A stretch of 56,933 nucleotides of DNA from JALOAD01 sp023228995 [NCBI: Candidatus Muiribacterium halophilum] (GTDB lineage: Bacteria > Muiribacteriota > Muiribacteriia > Muiribacteriales), in contig JALOAD010000021.1 of assembly GCA_023228995.1 (NCBI GenBank), positions 1-56,933 on the forward strand, written 5' to 3'. A program made the translations under genes and the position numbers. The notes below the pieces were generated by a model that saw nothing but the letters and a program-made list of their open reading frames with translations, searched no databases and was not told where the DNA came from. Positions 6,015 to 14,997 of the stretch are shown one piece after another. The number at the start of each line of letters is the position of its first letter. Position 1 is the first letter of the stretch.

Positions 6015-8564
6015 TTATGAAAGCCAGTATGCTTTCCCTAATTCATAAGGATGTACCATATGATTTATATATGGTACTAATCTGACTCCTACAAAAAATT
6101 CTCCACTGTGTTTCCATGTGTATTTTAATTCAAATTCAAGATTATTGCCTGCTTTTTTGCTATTGAGTGGTATTATATCTATAGGTTTTTCATTTTTGCC
6201 ATATATACATAATTCAGCTTTGATATGTTCTGCTGAAAGGTTGCCTGTATTGACTTTTAAAGAAATCGTTATGTCTTTGCCTGGTTTGATGTTTTCAAGC
6301 GTTTCAAATCCTTTTAAATCTTCTACTGAAACTTCTTTCCACAATGACATTGTATTGTATCTATCAGTTGCTACTTGTTTTGCAATTTTACAATCTTCTT
6401 TTCTGTATGTTTCTCCACTTTCCATTGCTGGTACATAAATTCTGTTTGAATAATTTATTACCATATTATCCATTGAAAACTCAGGATTTACTGATTTCAT
6501 GGATTCTTTCATTGCTTTTATCCATTTTGTTGGAATTTGGTTTTTATCTCGATCATAATATAATGGTAATATTTGATTTTCGAGAATATCATACATGGAA
6601 TTTGCATCTATGTCTGACTGTTCTTCATCGTTTTCTACAGTTTCTATATTGGGATTAATTGCCCAGCCATTTTTACCATTATAACCTTCATCCCACCAGC
6701 CATCAAGTATTGAGAAGTTTAATCCTCCATTTACTGGAACTTTTTGTCCGCTTGTTCCTGATGCTTCAAGAGGTCTTTTTGGGTTATTAAGCCATACATC
6801 TACTCCTCTAACCATATATCTTGAGACATGTAATGAATAATTTTCAAGAAAATATATTTTTCCTTTAAATCCTTCTTTTTTAGCTATTGCATGAATGTTT
6901 TCTATAAGTGCTTGTCCGCCTCTATCTGCTGGATGTGCTTTTCCTGCAAATACAAAGTGTATTTTCATATTTTCTACATTCATTATTTTTTTTAATCTTT
7001 CAATATTTCTAAATAATAATGTTGCTCTTTTATATGTTGCAAATCTTCTTGCAAATCCTATTACTAATGCATTTTCATCAAACATATTATCTATTTCACC
7101 TATCTGTTCTGCTGATAATCTGTTTCTTCTATACTGTTGTTTCATCCATTTTTTTGAAAAATTTATAAATTCTCTTTTTAATTCTACATGTGTTTGCCAT
7201 AGTTTTTCATCTGGTATTTTATCAATATCTTCCCAAGTTTTTGGATCTGATATATAATACATCCAATCTTTTCTTAAATATTCACCTAATAATTTTTTTA
7301 TCTGTGGTGCCATCCATGTTAGAGTATGAACTCCGTTTGTTACATAAGTTATTGGATTTTCAAATTTTGGTATATCTTTCCATACTTCTTTCCATAAATC
7401 TGATGATACATCTCCATGAAGCCTGCTTACTCCATTTGATCTTCCAGCTACTTTTAATGCTAGTATTGTTAATGAAAATAATTCATATCCTTCTGGCATT
7501 ACCTGTAATCCAAGGTCCATGAACTGTTGTCTTGAAAGTCCAACTTTTACCCAGTATTTTCTGAAATATTTATCTTTTAAAGTTAATGGGAATGCATCAT
7601 TTCCTGCTGGAACTGGTGTATGTGTTGTAAATAATGTATTTGCTCTTACTGCTTCTAATGCTTCATAAAAAGTCATTTTATCAGCCACTACATATTCAGC
7701 TATTCTTTCGAGTGCTAAAAACACTGAATGTCCTTCATTCATATGCCAAACATCAGGACTTATTCCGAGTTTTCTAATTAATCTAACTCCACCCATTCCA
7801 AGAAGTATTTCTTGAGAAATTCTCATTTCTTGGTCTCCGCCATAGAGTTTATAAGTTATTTCTCTATCTTTTGCAGAGTTTTCTTCAATATCTGCATCAA
7901 GTAAATATATACTTACTCTTCCTACCTGCAATTTCCATGCTCTTGCATATACTTGTCTGCTATCTAATTCAACACTTATTTTTATTTCATTACCATTTTC
8001 ATCTTTTACAAGTGTTATTGGTATATCATTAAAATCATGTGAGTTAAACTCGTTTTTTTGTCTTCCGTCATTATCTATTTTTTGCTCAAAATAACCTTGT
8101 CTGTATAAAAGTCCTACTCCTGTAAATGGTAATCCTAAATCACTTGCTGATTTTGCATGATCTCCTGCTAATACTCCTAAACCACCTGAATATATAGGAA
8201 CACATTCATGTACTCCGAATTCTGCACAAAAATATGCTATTTTTTTATCTTTGTGTTTTGAATGTTTTTTATTAAACCAAGTATTTTCCTGATTCATATA
8301 AATATTAAATTCTTTCATTACATTATTGTAATTATTGAGAAATTCTTGATTTTCTGATAATTCCTGCAATCTTTCTTGACAAACTTTTGATAGAAGTTTT
8401 ATTGGATTATTGTTATTTTTTTCATAAAGAACAGCATCAATATCTGTAAATAATTGCTGTGCTTCACAACTCCAACTCCACCATAAATTATTAGCTAATT
8501 CTTTTAATCCTATTAAATTTTTAGGGACTTCCGCTGTAACTTTTATTTTACGCAACCTTTTCAT
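6015..8564 (-). CDS. glgP: Alpha-glucan (glycogen/maltodextrin) phosphorylase
   Basis: GlgP (GT35) releases glucose-1-phosphate from alpha-1,4-glucans in the cytoplasm using pyridoxal phosphate. The 849-residue product is the bacterial short form with an N-terminal DUF3417 region (LANNLWWSW near residue 28). The cofactor lysine lies at about K608, in GTSGQKVPVNGG. I start at the ATG ending at 8564, where GGAG lies 8 nt upstream; the TTG just before it is too close. It is the last gene of the importer operon, 51 bp after the binding-protein gene, which fits phosphorolysis of imported maltodextrins. Confidence 0.95.
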   Translation of the reverse strand: MKRLRKIKVTAEVPKNLIGLKELANNLWWSWSCEAQQLFTDIDAVLYEKNNNNPIKLLSKVCQERLQELSENQEFLNNYNNVMKEFNIYMNQENTWFNKKHSKHKDKKIAYFCAEFGVHECVPIYSGGLGVLAGDHAKSASDLGLPFTGVGLLYRQGYFEQKIDNDGRQKNEFNSHDFNDIPITLVKDENGNEIKISVELDSRQVYARAWKLQVGRVSIYLLDADIEENSAKDREITYKLYGGDQEMRISQEILLGMGGVRLIRKLGISPDVWHMNEGHSVFLALERIAEYVVADKMTFYEALEAVRANTLFTTHTPVPAGNDAFPLTLKDKYFRKYWVKVGLSRQQFMDLGLQVMPEGYELFSLTILALKVAGRSNGVSRLHGDVSSDLWKEVWKDIPKFENPITYVTNGVHTLTWMAPQIKKLLGEYLRKDWMYYISDPKTWEDIDKIPDEKLWQTHVELKREFINFSKKWMKQQYRRNRLSAEQIGEIDNMFDENALVIGFARRFATYKRATLLFRNIERLKKIMNVENMKIHFVFAGKAHPADRGGQALIENIHAIAKKEGFKGKIYFLENYSLHVSRYMVRGVDVWLNNPKRPLEASGTSGQKVPVNGGLNFSILDGWWDEGYNGKNGWAINPNIETVENDEEQSDIDANSMYDILENQILPLYYDRDKNQIPTKWIKAMKESMKSVNPEFSMDNMVINYSNRIYVPAMESGETYRKEDCKIAKQVATDRYNTMSLWKEVSVEDLKGFETLENIKPGKDITISLKVNTGNLSAEHIKAELCIYGKNEKPIDIIPLNSKKAGNNLEFELKYTWKHSGEFFVGVRLVPYINHMVHPYELGKAYWLS

Positions 8565-8615
8565 CAAAATATCTCCTTATTATATAATATCCTATTCTAA
8601 ATTTATTAACCGATA

Positions 8616-9929
8616 TTAATGTTTTATTGTTAGTTTTTCAGCTATTTCTAAAAATTCTTCCCAGTTTTTAGGTGGATTTCTAATTCCATGTTCAGCAAAC
8701 ATATCTTGATTATAAAATAAAGCAACTCCATTAACCTGATCTGGAATTGCCCAGAGTTTACCTTTAAATTGTGCTGAACCTAATGCTGCTGGAGTAATAT
8801 CTTTTGCTATTGTATCTAATCCAAATTGTGATAAATTATAAATTGCATTTTTATGAGCTAATTTATATACAAATGTAGCATCAACTCTAGCTATATCAGG
8901 TATTGTTCCTGTTGCAAGAGAAGTAAGTATTTTTTCTTGATGTCCACCCCATGGTATTGGTTCTGCCATAATTCTAACTGGTGCATTGTTTTTTTCAAAC
9001 ATTTCTATTATTTCTTTAAACACCTGCATTTCTGTTGGATTATAAGTTACCCATATTTTAACTGTTACAGATTTTTCCTTAGAATAATTTTCTTCAATTC
9101 CATCTGGTATTTCAAGAGATTTTTCTGCTGATAAAATTTCTTCTTCAATTCTTACAGTTGCATCTGTAAGAGCTTGTTCTACAGTTTTTTGTCCTTTAAG
9201 AGCAGCTTCCATCTGAGGATTTATAATTTCTTCAAGATCTGAATAATTTAATATATTAGGTCTTGGTTTTGCATATTTCATCTGTTCCATAAATACTTTA
9301 AGAAATGGTTTTTCTTCTGTATTAACCATTTTGTAAGCTTTGAGATTAACAGGTATTTGTTCTAATTTGTTGCACCAATATGCTTGTATATCAGGTGATG
9401 CTAAAAATTCAAGAAATTTAGCTGCCCAATATGGATTCTTAGCCCCTCTAAATACAACCATATTTGTTCCACCAACATTTGTTGAGGATCCTGCAGGACC
9501 TTCTGGTATTAGAGCAACTCCAAAATTAAGACCTGCATCTTTAAATCTCTGAACATCCCATGGTCCATCGATTATCATTGCATATTTTTCATTTAAAAAT
9601 CCTGTGTCAGGACCAATTGCTCCAGCCTGCCATGCTCCTGCTTCTACTCCATATTTTGTATAAAGATTAACTTTATACTGAAGTGCTTTTACACCATTAT
9701 TGTTATTTAACACACATTTTCCATTTTCATCTATAAACTCAGCATCAAATGTATTGAAAAAAGGAAATGTCCACCATAATGTATTTCTCATTGCAAATCC
9801 ATATATGTTTTGGCTTGCATCTTTAGCTTCTGAAACATTTTGTGCTGTTTTTTTATTGTCTGTTTTTCCACATCCACAAACAAAGCTTATAACAATTAAC
9901 AAAACCATTAACTTTAACAGATTTTTCAT
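8616..9929 (-). CDS. Circularly permuted sugar ABC transporter binding lipoprotein
   Basis: This 437-residue solute-binding protein resembles the MalE-type family (SBP_bac_1) but in swapped order. After a lipoprotein signal (VCGC, lipid at about C20), residues 42-265 match the normally C-terminal part: IYGFAM, the FLNEKYAMIIDGPW segment, AKPRPN and the ALKGQKTVEQAL helix. A 20-residue linker follows, and 287-437 then match the normally N-terminal part (VKIWVTYN, FEKNN, ATGTIPDIARVD, WAIPDQVNGVALFYNQDMF, PPKNWEEFLEIAEKL). The reading frame is intact and ends at the usual mid-protein hinge. ATG 9929 has GAGGTG upstream. Folding should preserve both lobes. Confidence 0.85.
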   Translation of the reverse strand: MKNLLKLMVLLIVISFVCGCGKTDNKKTAQNVSEAKDASQNIYGFAMRNTLWWTFPFFNTFDAEFIDENGKCVLNNNNGVKALQYKVNLYTKYGVEAGAWQAGAIGPDTGFLNEKYAMIIDGPWDVQRFKDAGLNFGVALIPEGPAGSSTNVGGTNMVVFRGAKNPYWAAKFLEFLASPDIQAYWCNKLEQIPVNLKAYKMVNTEEKPFLKVFMEQMKYAKPRPNILNYSDLEEIINPQMEAALKGQKTVEQALTDATVRIEEEILSAEKSLEIPDGIEENYSKEKSVTVKIWVTYNPTEMQVFKEIIEMFEKNNAPVRIMAEPIPWGGHQEKILTSLATGTIPDIARVDATFVYKLAHKNAIYNLSQFGLDTIAKDITPAALGSAQFKGKLWAIPDQVNGVALFYNQDMFAEHGIRNPPKNWEEFLEIAEKLTIKH

Positions 9930-9939
9930 AATCACCTCT

Positions 9940-10152
9940 TTATATTATTTTAAGATTTTCAATCTGAATCATCTCAATAAGTGAATCAACCTGCACTACA
10001 TCTGTATCTATTGTAAAATAAATAACTTTTTCAGCTAAAATAACATCAACACTATGAACACCTTTATGTCTTAAAAATTTTCTTTCTAATCGACAAACAT
10101 CATTGACTATTCCTTCAAATTCAAAATGCATTAACTTAAGATCTTTTTCCAT
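9940..10152 (-). CDS. Small HMA-like (ferredoxin-fold) protein lacking the metal motif
   Basis: This 70-residue protein has the alternating pattern of heavy-metal-associated domains: a first strand and helix with one cysteine (DVCRLERKF), then KGVHSVDVILAEKVIYFTID, which matches the GV-xxV-xV strand pair of that fold. The CxxC metal site is absent. It is read between the MalG-like permease (3-bp gap) and the binding protein (10-bp gap), so it is co-expressed with the importer. Function is unknown; a regulatory or assembly role would be a guess. Confidence 0.6.
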   Translation of the reverse strand: MEKDLKLMHFEFEGIVNDVCRLERKFLRHKGVHSVDVILAEKVIYFTIDTDVVQVDSLIEMIQIENLKII

Positions 10153-10155
10153 TAA

Positions 10156-11832
10156 TCAACCCTTTACTGCACCTTTTGTCATTCCTTCTATAAAATATCT
10201 TTGTGCAAATATAAATAATATTATAATAGGAATTACAGTTATAGTTGAGGCTGCCATGAGTTTTGTCCATTCAGAAGAATACTGTCCCTGAAACATTGCA
10301 AGTCCTACTGGGAGAGTATACATATTAGACGAGGTAGATATTATAAGTTGCCACAGGAAATTTGACCATTGTCCTATAAATGTGAGTAAAAACAATGTCA
10401 TTATAATTGGTGCTGAAACTGGAACCATTATTGTATAAAATATTTTACTTTCAGAAGCTCCATCTATTTTTGCAGCTTCAATTAGCGATGTAGGAATAGT
10501 TTCCATAAACTGTTTTATTAAAAACAATCCAAATACATTGGCTAAATGTGGTATTATCATTGCTCCATAAGTATTCATACCCATTATTTGAAAAGTTGAG
10601 AGAAATTTACCAATTCCTAAAAATTCTATACTTCCTAATTTATAAACAAGTGCATATTGTGGAACCATAAACATCATTCCAGGAACCATCATTCCTGCAA
10701 GTAAAAGTTTAAATAATACATCTTTTCCATAAAATTGTTTTTTTGCAAATACATAACCTGAAAAAGAACATATAAATGTTGTTAATGTCGCTGCAAAAAA
10801 CGCTACTATAAATGAGTTGAAAAAATATCGTGCAAAATTACCTGTTGTTGTAAATACTTTTTTAAATTCATGCCAAAAATCGTTTTTACCAACTCTTATT
10901 TTGTCATTTTCAATTATATAATGATAACAATTTTTTTTAATATCAACATTCTCAAGTTGTGAAATATCATCTACTTCAAAAAAATTTATATAAATATCTT
11001 TTTCAAGTGGAAGAATTGCTTTATGCAGATTATTATATTGATTTATTCTAAGTGCTTCCTGTTCATGTGATATTTTCCAATTATTAAGATTACTTACATA
11101 ATATACTTTTTTATTTGTCTCACCCTCATAATATACTTCTACTTCTTGTCCTTTTACAATTGGTACAATACCAAGATTATCAAGTTTTAAAAATTTACCA
11201 TTTTTACTAAAAGTAAGTTTTCTTGATTGCGGTATTTCTGTAGTAAAATAATACTGATAATTACCTGGTTCAACATACATAAAATTATAATGTTCACCAT
11301 TTTTTTCTCTGAGTTTTTTAGGCTTCCATGCTGTCATATTACCAACAATATAAACCGTACTTCCTTTAACTGTTGAGGTAAATTCAACTCTTTCTTTTTC
11401 TCCACCTTTTACTTCATAATCAAAGAGTTCTTCTGCTTTGTGAAATGAATAATTGTATTTACCATTTGATAATCTCTGACTATATTCCCATATTTTGCCA
11501 TTTTTTTTCATTTTTTCAATTCTATTTTGTGTAAAATCTGCAACTATAGATAAAGGTCCTTCATCATTTGTTGGAAAAAATACTTTATCTGTTATTTCGT
11601 CATAATAAGGTACATATTCAGGCTCGTGAATAAGGTTTTCTCCTGCAAGTACTTTACGGAAATTTGCAAAATTCAATTTATCTGGAATTAGCGAAAAAGT
11701 AAAAGCTTTTCCTGTTGATTTAAATGCTGTTGAAAACATCCAAGCAAATGGAAACAACACAACAAACAATCCTATTGAAAGAAATAAGAGTATTGTATAT
11801 GAATATAACCTATCTTTAGTCTTTTTTTTCAT
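10156..11832 (-). CDS. MalG-like ABC permease with large extracytoplasmic insert
   Basis: This is a sugar ABC inner-membrane permease of 558 residues, about twice the normal size. TM1 lies near 10-32. Residues from about 334 form the rest of the MalG-type permease, including the ATPase-contacting EAA loop (EAAKIDGAS, near 452). Between them, about 250 extra residues sit in the first outside loop. They contain two short beta-rich stretches (VYIVGNMTAWKP... and VYYVSNLNNWK...) that look like AMPK/CBM48-type glycan-binding folds. It pairs with the MalF-like gene 11 bp upstream. Glycan binding by the insert is inference. Confidence 0.9.
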   Translation of the reverse strand: MKKKTKDRLYSYTILLFLSIGLFVVLFPFAWMFSTAFKSTGKAFTFSLIPDKLNFANFRKVLAGENLIHEPEYVPYYDEITDKVFFPTNDEGPLSIVADFTQNRIEKMKKNGKIWEYSQRLSNGKYNYSFHKAEELFDYEVKGGEKERVEFTSTVKGSTVYIVGNMTAWKPKKLREKNGEHYNFMYVEPGNYQYYFTTEIPQSRKLTFSKNGKFLKLDNLGIVPIVKGQEVEVYYEGETNKKVYYVSNLNNWKISHEQEALRINQYNNLHKAILPLEKDIYINFFEVDDISQLENVDIKKNCYHYIIENDKIRVGKNDFWHEFKKVFTTTGNFARYFFNSFIVAFFAATLTTFICSFSGYVFAKKQFYGKDVLFKLLLAGMMVPGMMFMVPQYALVYKLGSIEFLGIGKFLSTFQIMGMNTYGAMIIPHLANVFGLFLIKQFMETIPTSLIEAAKIDGASESKIFYTIMVPVSAPIIMTLFLLTFIGQWSNFLWQLIISTSSNMYTLPVGLAMFQGQYSSEWTKLMAASTITVIPIIILFIFAQRYFIEGMTKGAVKG

Positions 11833-11843
11833 ATTATTACCGC

Positions 11844-12818
11844 CTAATCATCGTTTTTAAAAAATTTCATATTAAGGAATGTTATAAATATTGTAATAAA
11901 AAGTAATACATAGGATATTGCTGCAGCATACCCGAGTTTAAGATCTCTAAATTTTCTAAATAAATAATAACCTGTAACTTTTGTAGCTCCCTGTGTTGTA
12001 CCTCCAAAAAACGGTACACTTTCACTAATTGTTATATTAGGTCCACCTGATGTCATAACATATATTTCAGTAAAAGCATTTAGAGAACCAATTATCCCTG
12101 TTATAATCATAAAAAATAAAATCGGCTTTAACATTGGCAATGTTATTGAAAAAAAAGTTCTTATTTTTGAAGCTCCATCAATATCAGCAGCTTCATATAA
12201 ATCTTCAGGAATATTTTGTATTGCAGCTAAAAACAATACCATGCCAAATCCAGCTCCTTTAAGGGTTAAAGCAAAGATTATTGCTGGTAAAGCAAATACT
12301 GGATTTCCTAAAAAACCAGTTTTGGCAAAATAATTATAAAGTGTTTCAAAAAATGAAGAAATAAATATAATATCAAGTTGAGCTATTTTACTCATTAATT
12401 GAAGTAAATAACCATATGGAGCACTGTATATTAAAGTCCAGATAATACTAACTACAAGAACATCAAGCACATTAGGCAAAAAATATGCACTTCTAAAAAA
12501 AGTCTTACCTGGGAGTTTATTACTAAGAAGTAATGCTAAAATTAAAGCTATAATAATACCAAATGGAATGCTTATAAGTGAATAACCAAATGTAACTACA
12601 AGACTCCACCAAAATTCTTTATCACCCATTAATTGTGAATAATGTTTCATTCCTACAAAATCAAGACTTGAAAAAACTTGAGAAAGATCCACTACTTCAT
12701 GAAAAGAAAGATATAATGAATAGATTATAGGATATAGCAAAAACATTGCAAATACTACTAAAAATGGTGATAAGAAAATTAGCGACTCAACTGTTTCCTG
12801 ATATTTTCTACTTTTCAT
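11844..12818 (-). CDS. MalF-like sugar ABC permease
   Basis: This 324-residue polytopic protein is the first permease of the sugar importer, with about six membrane helices. The EAA loop reads EAADIDGASKIRTFFSITLP, the site that docks the cytoplasmic ATPase. Its start overlaps the end of the NHL gene by 4 bp. The partner permease and binding protein follow in the same operon. No ATPase gene (MalK/MsmK type) lies in this window, so a shared ATPase elsewhere is likely. Confidence 0.9.
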   Translation of the reverse strand: MKSRKYQETVESLIFLSPFLVVFAMFLLYPIIYSLYLSFHEVVDLSQVFSSLDFVGMKHYSQLMGDKEFWWSLVVTFGYSLISIPFGIIIALILALLLSNKLPGKTFFRSAYFLPNVLDVLVVSIIWTLIYSAPYGYLLQLMSKIAQLDIIFISSFFETLYNYFAKTGFLGNPVFALPAIIFALTLKGAGFGMVLFLAAIQNIPEDLYEAADIDGASKIRTFFSITLPMLKPILFFMIITGIIGSLNAFTEIYVMTSGGPNITISESVPFFGGTTQGATKVTGYYLFRKFRDLKLGYAAAISYVLLFITIFITFLNMKFFKNDD

Positions 12819-13966
12819 TTTTGATTCTCCAGTCGAATTTTCTTTTCAAATCGGATTTTAATATCCTCATTATAATTATATATACCATAAAAATCAACTT
12901 TCTTATCTAAAAGCTCAACAGGAAAGTCAATTGTTATAACATTATTATCTCTATTGATTTCTTTAATATCAATTTTTTTTGAATTAATATTAATATCAAG
13001 TTTTTTTACATCAAAAAATTCAATGTTATGCTCTATAAAAATCTGTGTTTTAGGAAATAATGGAACTTGTATATCTTTTACATTTATAAACATCTCAATT
13101 GAACCTTCAATTTTAAATATTTTTACACATTTATTCATACTATCAGTTATAAATAATCTGTTTTTTACAATTTTCATATCCTGTGGATATCTAAAATTAT
13201 TTTCACCTACTCCAAAACTTCCAAGATTTTCAATAAATTTAAAATCTTTATCTAAAATAGTTAATCTAGAATTTCCCCAATCAAGAAGATATAATCTATT
13301 ATCATTATCCTTAACAATTCCTTCTATTTTGTAAAAATCCCCTTGTTCAAGAACTTCTTTTCCTATAGAATTAATAAGAGTTCCTTTCATATTGTAAATA
13401 TTAATTCTATTTTTTGACCAATCTGATACAAAAATTTCATTATTATTTATATATGCTGCTGTTGGACTATAGGATAAATTGTTAATATCTTTTACTATAA
13501 ACTCTTCTGATAATCTCCATTCAGGAGTATATATTTTGACTTTTCTTGAACCAAAATCAGCAATTATAAATCTTCCTTCTTTATCTCTTGATAAATCAGA
13601 AGGATGATCTAATCTTTGTGCACTTATTCCAGTATAAACTCCGTTAAGATCAAATCTTTTTACAATATTAATATGAGAATCTAATACATAAATATTATTA
13701 AAACCATCAGATTCTATATCAATTGGCAGAGTAAAATAATCTTCTCCTCCAAATTTCATCTGGAACTGACAATTTTGATCAAATCTATAAATATATTTTG
13801 TCTTTGAATCTAATACAAAAATATATTCATCTGTAAGAGTTATGGCTGCTGTAGTTTTAAAATGCTCATATTTTATAACACTTTCTAATTTGATTGTTTG
13901 AGAATTAACACAAAAAGAATATATAAAAATTATATATAAAAACAAAGCTTTAAAAATATATTTCAA
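12815..13966 (-). CDS. Exported NHL-repeat beta-propeller protein
   Basis: I start at a TTG (13964-13966) that follows GAGGGTGAT and opens a classic signal peptide (KYIFKALFLYIIFIYSF, cleavage near VNSQ); a TTG 21 nt further upstream is an alternative. The mature ~360 residues contain repeats of the NHL type, such as DIESDGFNNIYVLDSHINIV, RDKEGRFIIADFGSRKV and DNDNRLYLLDWGNSRL, followed by a short beta domain. NHL propellers usually bind proteins or ligands. Being co-transcribed with the sugar importer suggests an extracytoplasmic accessory role, which is inference. Confidence 0.8.
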   Translation of the reverse strand: MKYIFKALFLYIIFIYSFCVNSQTIKLESVIKYEHFKTTAAITLTDEYIFVLDSKTKYIYRFDQNCQFQMKFGGEDYFTLPIDIESDGFNNIYVLDSHINIVKRFDLNGVYTGISAQRLDHPSDLSRDKEGRFIIADFGSRKVKIYTPEWRLSEEFIVKDINNLSYSPTAAYINNNEIFVSDWSKNRINIYNMKGTLINSIGKEVLEQGDFYKIEGIVKDNDNRLYLLDWGNSRLTILDKDFKFIENLGSFGVGENNFRYPQDMKIVKNRLFITDSMNKCVKIFKIEGSIEMFINVKDIQVPLFPKTQIFIEHNIEFFDVKKLDININSKKIDIKEINRDNNVITIDFPVELLDKKVDFYGIYNYNEDIKIRFEKKIRLENQK

Positions 13967-13989
13967 ATCACCCTCTATATTTAACAAGT

Positions 13990-14835
13990 TTATCTTTGCA
14001 CTTTTTTTATATAAAAATCAGGAATTACACTTTTATCAAATTTTTTGACATAATCTTCAGCTTCTATTTTTGTTTCAAAAAGTCCTATTTGAACTTTAAA
14101 ATATCCACTTTCTTTAATTATAACTGGATTTATTCCTGAAAATCTAAGTTTATTTTTAGTCATATTTGCATCTGTCAATTCTCTAAATGCTGCTACCTGT
14201 ATTGTGAATCCAGATTTAAGATTTAAAGGGTCAGATATGTAAACACCATCTTCATTTACTTTTGAAATTTCAGTTTTTTCGGGTTTTATAGTTTTTTCAG
14301 TTTTTATAATTTTATCTGTTTTTTTGATATTATCTGATTTTATAGGATTTAAATTCTTTTCAGAAGTTTTTTCTTTTAAATTAGAATCAATAGTATTAAC
14401 AACTTCTTCTCTTTTTTCAAAAAGTTCTACTATTGCCGGATAACCATTTCTTATAAAATCATCTTTAATATTCTGAACTTTTTCAAAATCATCTATTGGT
14501 CCTAGATTAACATATATATCTTGATCTTCTTTATAAATATTAAACACTTTTATATTATTTTTTATTATAAAATCTCTTGCTAAATCAAAATCAAGAAATC
14601 TGCCGATTTTAACTGTATAAAGCATGTCATAAAGATCTTTTTCTTCAATTTTTTGTGATTTAGAAACTTGTTCTTTTAATAGTCTTTCTTTAATAACTTC
14701 TTTATCAGACTCTACAAGTATTACATTTTTATAATAAACAATAAATAAAGATACTGCGAGGAATATTATAACAAGTGATATATATTTTTTTCTGCCAGCT
14801 TTTTTTTCAATATTTTCCCATTCAAAATTACTCAT
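13990..14835 (-). CDS. Membrane-anchored protein with two SPOR-like domains
   Basis: This 281-residue protein has one N-terminal membrane helix (about 18-38) and then two SPOR-type repeats. The first (LYTVKIGRFLDFDLARDFI, near 70) is degenerate; the C-terminal one is good (FTIQVAAFRELTDANMTKN and YFKVQIGLFETKIEAEDYV). A Lys/Glu-rich linker joins them. SPOR domains bind denuded peptidoglycan at division sites. It is the first gene of the operon that continues into the NHL and sugar-importer genes. Its ATG is preceded by GGAGG. Confidence 0.8.
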   Translation of the reverse strand: MSNFEWENIEKKAGRKKYISLVIIFLAVSLFIVYYKNVILVESDKEVIKERLLKEQVSKSQKIEEKDLYDMLYTVKIGRFLDFDLARDFIIKNNIKVFNIYKEDQDIYVNLGPIDDFEKVQNIKDDFIRNGYPAIVELFEKREEVVNTIDSNLKEKTSEKNLNPIKSDNIKKTDKIIKTEKTIKPEKTEISKVNEDGVYISDPLNLKSGFTIQVAAFRELTDANMTKNKLRFSGINPVIIKESGYFKVQIGLFETKIEAEDYVKKFDKSVIPDFYIKKVQR

Positions 14836-14870
14836 ATAACCTCCATAAATACATCTTTTAAAATCAGCGA

Positions 14871-14990
14871 ATAGCGAAATAGTGAATCAAAATGTTCACT
14901 GAACATTTTTTAGTGAAATGGATTTAAAGCCTTTACTATCTCACCCTTTCACCATCTCACTACTTCACCGCTTCACCTGTCACGCTTCAT
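14871..14990. repeat. Period-8 short tandem repeats and a hairpin
   Basis: The intergenic stretch contains TCAC at an exact 8-nt period (14941, 14949, 14957, 14965, 14973), the other four bases varying. A left part in the opposite sense (AGCGAATA, GCGAAATA, GTGAATCA) also has period 8. Similar units recur at 50.78 kb and 56.29 kb. Between them is AAAATGTTC-ACT-GAACATTTT (14889-14909), which could terminate the rnf-amrS transcript. Confidence 0.6.
14889..14909 (-). terminator. Possible terminator after amrS
   Basis: A perfect 9-bp stem with a 3-nt loop lies about 90 bp beyond the amrS stop. It is AT-rich, with only a short T run. It is the only candidate to end the rnf operon before the SPOR gene. 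Confidence 0.35.
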
Positions 14991-14997
14991 ATTTTAT

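Noticed and set aside
8616-9929. Two separate fragments of a normal binding protein (pseudogene)
   Set aside because: The frame is continuous from lipoprotein signal to stop and both halves keep family motifs, so permutation explains it better than decay.
12954-13334. A plus-strand frame of 126 codons
   Set aside because: It is the shadow of the NHL gene; the opposite strand has clear repeat motifs.
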